In this document: piece after piece, positions 28,130 to 32,216 of the stretch
Position numbering within the stretch: position 1 is the stretch's first letter
Layout: every line of letters starts with the position of its first letter
Assembly (NCBI GenBank): GCA_003224105.1
Contig: QHYL01000422.1
Span: forward strand, 1-32,216
Length of the DNA stretch: 32,216 bases
Source: Acidobacteriota bacterium
GTDB lineage: Bacteria > Acidobacteriota > Terriglobia > Acidiferrales > UBA7541
Reading direction: 5' to 3'
Made by a program: the position numbers and the translations under genes
The notes under the pieces: generated by a model
Database searches by the model: none
The model's input: the letters and a program-made list of their open reading frames with translations, nothing else
What the model was told of the DNA's origin: nothing

Positions 28130-28151
28130 GGCAACCTGGTTCGAACGAACT

Positions 28152-30431
28152 TTACCGCGCAGGTTTTGTCCACGAACGCAATAGTGCGCGAACTTGTTCG
28201 AGCAATTGACCAAGGCGCGTCGTGTTGCATGGCGCGCCGCCAAAGCGGGCGTGCACGTAAAGTTGCGTAAACTCTTGCACCGCCGGAGCAAGTTGCGGTG
28301 AATCCATGGCCGCGGCAAATTCCAAGGGCGTTTGCGTCTCGGCCCGCGGCAAGCCACGCCGCGCCAACACCCGCAGCAATTCCGCATACAGCCGCGAAGC
28401 AAGCTGAGGGTCGGAGCGTCCCGGCTTGGCCGCGCGAATTCGCAGAAACAGTCGCATCCGCCGAATCACTTCCGCAGGCACGTTGTAGCGCAGCGCCAGA
28501 AGCAACAACACGAGCACAACCGGAAGCAAATATCCCAGCGAGCCGTGTTCCAGCTGCCAGGACTTCAGCCATCGCTTGGCGTCTTGTTGTTTCCGGTCAA
28601 ACCAGGCTCGGGCCGATTCTCCCCAATTCTTCGAACCGCGTTGCAGGTTTTGCGCCAAGGTCACCTGATGCGCGAAGTCGTAGCCAATCACCCACTCATT
28701 CCAGGTCATCTGCATCCAGTCGATGTAAAACCCAAGCCGCGTCAAAAAGCCGTTCCCGCCCGCGCCGCTGGACGGCGTGGGATCGAAGACCTGCCAGCCA
28801 TTTCCGGGGAAGTACACCTCCACCCAGCTATGCGCGTCGCTCGCGCGCACGATGTAGTCGCCGCCCAGGTCGTTGTACTCTCCGGGGAGAAACCCGTTTA
28901 CTTCGCGCGAGGGAATGCCCAGCGTTCGAAGCATGATGGCCATGGCCGAAGCGAAATATTCACAATGTCCCGCGCGCGTTTCGAACAGGAAGTGCGCCAG
29001 CGGATCCTGCCCCGGCTTCCCGCTGAGATTCAACGTGTAGGCGAAGCGCGTGCGCAAATACGTTTCGATACGCTGAGCCTTGTCGAACGGTGTTTGCGCG
29101 TTTTTCGTGATTTCTCGCGCTAGATCTGGAATGCGCCGGTCGAGCTCTGCGGGAAGCTGCAAGTAAGTCGAGGTAATGTCACTTGAGTAGTCGGCTCCCG
29201 CGGTTCGGAGTCTCCCGGCATCGCGCGGCGGCAAGCGCGAATTACCTGCGTAGCGGACCGCGGCGAAGTTACCGAAGGGGACTTTCAGCGTCCCGGTCTC
29301 GTCGGTAAGAAGGTAATTGCGTTGCATCGCAGCAAACGAATTTGTCGCTCCGCCGCTGAAGTTCCCCTGCACGGCTAAGACTCTTCCCGGGACAAAAATC
29401 GCGTTGGTGGCCACCGGCTCGAGATACACCGTGTAATTGACGGTCTGCCCCGAAATGTTTTCCTTCTGGGCTGGTTCCGGCGTATGAATCCAGCCATCCG
29501 CTTTCGTTCCAAGCCTCCGGGGATTTATCACGTTCGAGCTCCAACGCTTTCCATCGAAGGTCGTTAGAGCAATGCCCCTCCATCGCAGCCATTCGTATCC
29601 AATCGGCTTTCCCGTTTCCACGCGCATCACCACTGCGGAGCTTTTCTTGATCTCTCCGATCTGGCCCAGTTCGACATCTTCGGTGAAACCGGTCATGAGC
29701 GTGGGGCTGAAGCTGACGCGTCCCAAATAGCCGGCGCTGAATCGCGGGAAGAAAAAGAAGAACATCCCCCCCAGAAGGATGGTGCCTAAGGCCACACTCA
29801 GAGAGGCAAAGCTGAGCGAGCGATTGAGTTTGCGCTCCGTTTCCGGGTGTGCGGGGACCGGGGAGATGGTTCCGGCGGCCCCGCGCCGTAATTCCAATCC
29901 GATGAATGTGGAAACTCCAGACAGGAGGAAAAGGAAAAACAGGGTCAAGAACAGCGTGTCTACGGTCAGGATGGCCGCTGCCAGAATTGCCGCAAACGCC
30001 AGCATGCTCAAGAAGTGCGCGTCGCGGTCCGTAGAAGCGCTGTAAAACCGGACTAGCATAGCCACAATGAGAAAATGCACTACCGCCAGAAGCAGGGCAA
30101 AGAGCGGCGGATTTGATGAGCCGCCAACAAAAAACCGCGACAGAAACAGCGCGTCCACCGGGAAGAACAAGAGATACACCAGCAGGCACCAGGTTGCGGC
30201 GCGAGGAGCAAGTTCCACTGGGCGTCCATGCCACCAGCGATAGCCTTTCTGCAGCGCCGCGAGCGGGGCAATCAATGAGGTGAATAAATCCAGTTTTCCG
30301 GTGCTCGCCAGCGTCAGGATCGAAGTAAGAACCAGCAGGGAAAGGGACGCGCGGAAATATTTTTCGGCGGGCAATGCCGGGGCAGGCTGAGTTGTCGCGG
30401 TTGTGGCCATGGGAATTTCATATCGTAACAT
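28152..30431 (-). CDS. TgpA-like membrane transglutaminase (DUF3488 / transglutaminase core / DUF4129)
   Basis: Multi-TM N-terminus; core TRAGHCEYFASAMAIMLRTLGIPSREVNGFLPGE...DAHSWVEVYFPGNGWQVFDPTP; later TM and C-terminal helical region. Start may be 30410. Confidence 0.93.
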   Translation of the reverse strand: MLRYEIPMATTATTQPAPALPAEKYFRASLSLLVLTSILTLASTGKLDLFTSLIAPLAALQKGYRWWHGRPVELAPRAATWCLLVYLLFFPVDALFLSRFFVGGSSNPPLFALLLAVVHFLIVAMLVRFYSASTDRDAHFLSMLAFAAILAAAILTVDTLFLTLFFLFLLSGVSTFIGLELRRGAAGTISPVPAHPETERKLNRSLSFASLSVALGTILLGGMFFFFFPRFSAGYLGRVSFSPTLMTGFTEDVELGQIGEIKKSSAVVMRVETGKPIGYEWLRWRGIALTTFDGKRWSSNVINPRRLGTKADGWIHTPEPAQKENISGQTVNYTVYLEPVATNAIFVPGRVLAVQGNFSGGATNSFAAMQRNYLLTDETGTLKVPFGNFAAVRYAGNSRLPPRDAGRLRTAGADYSSDITSTYLQLPAELDRRIPDLAREITKNAQTPFDKAQRIETYLRTRFAYTLNLSGKPGQDPLAHFLFETRAGHCEYFASAMAIMLRTLGIPSREVNGFLPGEYNDLGGDYIVRASDAHSWVEVYFPGNGWQVFDPTPSSGAGGNGFLTRLGFYIDWMQMTWNEWVIGYDFAHQVTLAQNLQRGSKNWGESARAWFDRKQQDAKRWLKSWQLEHGSLGYLLPVVLVLLLLALRYNVPAEVIRRMRLFLRIRAAKPGRSDPQLASRLYAELLRVLARRGLPRAETQTPLEFAAAMDSPQLAPAVQEFTQLYVHARFGGAPCNTTRLGQLLEQVRALLRSWTKPAR

Positions 30432-30492
30432 CGGCGATCTCCGCTATGCGGCGGCCTTTGAGGAAACCACCGAAAGAATAAACGCTCGGGCG

Positions 30493-31611
30493 CTATTGGG
30501 CGGACGAAGTCGCCGCAAGTGCCGCGCGGGCCACTTTTCGTGTGAGGTTGGAAACCGGCAGAACCGTAATTTCGCTTAGTGGAACTTGTTCTGCCCCTTT
30601 GATGCGCGGGAGTTTTTTCACGCTGATGCGAAACGGCTCCACGGTAACTTCGCGGTAGGTTACCGTATGCCGAACTTTTTCCGCCGCCACGAAGCGAAAG
30701 CTGCTATTCCGGTCACGAACCTGTAGCTTTCGCAAATGGCCGCGCAATTTCGCGACGGCGTCCCCGTTCACGGATACCGTCGGAAAATGCCATAAATTGG
30801 AAGCGAGCGTCGGAACGTGATCGGCGGGCGATTGCACGTTTCGTTTTTCAGGCGGAGAGAGCAGCAGCGTCCGACCGCGTTCGTCCGCAAAGACAGCCGC
30901 AGCCAGCCGGATCTCCACGGTTGCGCGTTTTTTGCGCTTCTCCGGTAGAAGATCCGCGATGCCCAGTTTGCGGCCTTCACAAAACTGCGTTACGGGACAG
31001 AGCAGGCACTGCGGAGATTTTGGCGAGCAAAGAGTGGCGCCGAGTTCCATCATCGCCTGGTTCCAATCCCCGGGCGATTTGGGCTCAAGGTAAGCATCCG
31101 CGCATTTCAGCAACTCCTGCCAGCGCGGCGATTCGCGCAAATCTCCGCGAACCGCTCCCAGGCGCGCCAGAACGCGGGCAACGTTGCCGTCCAGCACTGC
31201 CTGTTTTTGGCCGAAAGCAATGCTGAGAATGGCTGCCGCGGTGTAATTCCCGATTCCCGGCAACGCCAGCACGTCTCCCAGGCGCGACGGAAACTTGCCT
31301 CCATGCTCAGCGACAATCTGTTGCGCTGCCTTATGCAGATTTCTCGCGCGGCTGTAATAACCCAGCCCGGACCAGAAACGCAGCACTTCTTCCTCGGGTG
31401 CGGCAGCTAACGCGTGAAGACTCGGAAAGCGTTCGAGAAAACGTTCGTAATAGGGGATCACCGCCGCGACTCGCGTTTGCTGCAGCATGATTTCGGAAAG
31501 CCACACGCAATACGCGTCGCGCGTGCGCCGCCAGGGCAGGTCGCGTTGGGATTGCCGAAACCAGGAAAGCAATTGTTTGCGGAATGCGGCGAGTTCTCTT
31601 CCTTTTAGCAT
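30493..31611 (-). CDS. mutY: A/G-specific adenine glycosylase
   Basis: LPWRRTRDAYCVWLSEIMLQQTRVAAVIPYYERFLERFPS, LPGIGNYTAAAILSIAFGQ, VLDGNVARVLARL, Fe-S CSPKSPQCLLCPVTQFC; start trimmed to 31611. Confidence 0.96.
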   Translation of the reverse strand: MLKGRELAAFRKQLLSWFRQSQRDLPWRRTRDAYCVWLSEIMLQQTRVAAVIPYYERFLERFPSLHALAAAPEEEVLRFWSGLGYYSRARNLHKAAQQIVAEHGGKFPSRLGDVLALPGIGNYTAAAILSIAFGQKQAVLDGNVARVLARLGAVRGDLRESPRWQELLKCADAYLEPKSPGDWNQAMMELGATLCSPKSPQCLLCPVTQFCEGRKLGIADLLPEKRKKRATVEIRLAAAVFADERGRTLLLSPPEKRNVQSPADHVPTLASNLWHFPTVSVNGDAVAKLRGHLRKLQVRDRNSSFRFVAAEKVRHTVTYREVTVEPFRISVKKLPRIKGAEQVPLSEITVLPVSNLTRKVARAALAATSSAQ

Positions 31612-31679
31612 AGTGCGTCGCGATTCTCGCACAAGTAGACAGGTTATTCGAGAAGCGCCCCCAAACTGCGATTGGTTTC

Positions 31680-32216
31680 TCAGTCGAGGAAGACGATGTA
31701 AGAGGTGCTCCACACCGCGTGAGGAAAAAAACCGCGGGGCTGGCTGGTTACGATGATTTTGAAGATTTCCGGATTCGAAGCGAGCTCGCTGATAAGCCTT
31801 TGCTCTGAATCGATGGGCAGCGGCTGCACGGCGGCAAGATGACCGAGGATTGCAAAAATATTTCTTTCGGCGGGAGCCAGAGGCACATCGAAGCCGACAC
31901 TGCGGAATTGCACCATGGAATTCGCCTGGTAGAAGTGCCACGCAATATTGGCGCATAGGGCGACCGCCCTCTCGAAGCGCTCGCTGATGGGCGGTTGTGT
32001 TGATGCCGAATTTGCCGCGGATGGCTCAACCGCTGCGGAGTGAGGATCAAGCACCAGCAACACGCGAGAGTCTTCCTCGCGCGTAAATTCCCGGACCATG
32101 AGCGAACCGGAACGCGCCGTCGCTTTCCAGTGGACCAGCCGCGCGCTGTCCGTGTGGACATAGTCGCGCAGCGCATATAAATCCTGGCCCCGCCCCTTGG
32201 TGATGCTTTCGAGCGC
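31680..32216 (-). CDS. DUF58 domain protein, C-terminal part (5' end beyond window)
   Basis: Frame continues upstream of the called Met: ALESITKGRGQDLYALRDYVHTDSARLVHWKATARSGSLMVREFTREEDSRVLLVLDP, the DUF58 signature. Confidence 0.92.
   Translation of the reverse strand, partial: ALESITKGRGQDLYALRDYVHTDSARLVHWKATARSGSLMVREFTREEDSRVLLVLDPHSAAVEPSAANSASTQPPISERFERAVALCANIAWHFYQANSMVQFRSVGFDVPLAPAERNIFAILGHLAAVQPLPIDSEQRLISELASNPEIFKIIVTSQPRGFFPHAVWSTSYIVFLD

Overview
The window looks like a chromosomal housekeeping and lipid/cofactor region from a GC-rich bacterium, probably Acidobacteriota (taxonomy inferred from gene style and repeats, not tested). I see no CRISPR array, intact transposon, prophage, rRNA or tRNA. 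Supported content in order: partial PhyH-like dioxygenase; DoxX protein; PiT phosphate transporter with a DUF47/PhoU-like partner; a small RHH-type regulator plus membrane-protein gene pair; groES-groEL with a perfect CIRCE operator and a strong terminator; an NtrB/NtrC-like (PrsK/PrsR-like) two-component pair; mobA, MlaF-like ATPase and APC permease in an overlapping operon; ribE; alcohol dehydrogenase plus an uncharacterised 239-aa protein; a secreted His-rich TPR protein; ribD and ftsY; an HD-GYP protein; gpsA and plsY; thpR, cinA, a TIG/NHL protein, pgpA, yacG; rimO; a TgpA-like transglutaminase; mutY; partial DUF58. I did not find clear evidence for an exciting new system. The best leads are: (1) the RHH/membrane-protein pair, with direct repeats filling its promoter spacer and A8/C7 tracts early in the second ORF; (2) a foldable ~90-nt segment in the rimO-TgpA gap, inside a ~263-bp interval bounded by inverted 10-mers; (3) a gpsA whose C-terminus departs from the family; (4) REP-like TGAA-loop hairpins between groES and groEL and again near 28.1 kb.
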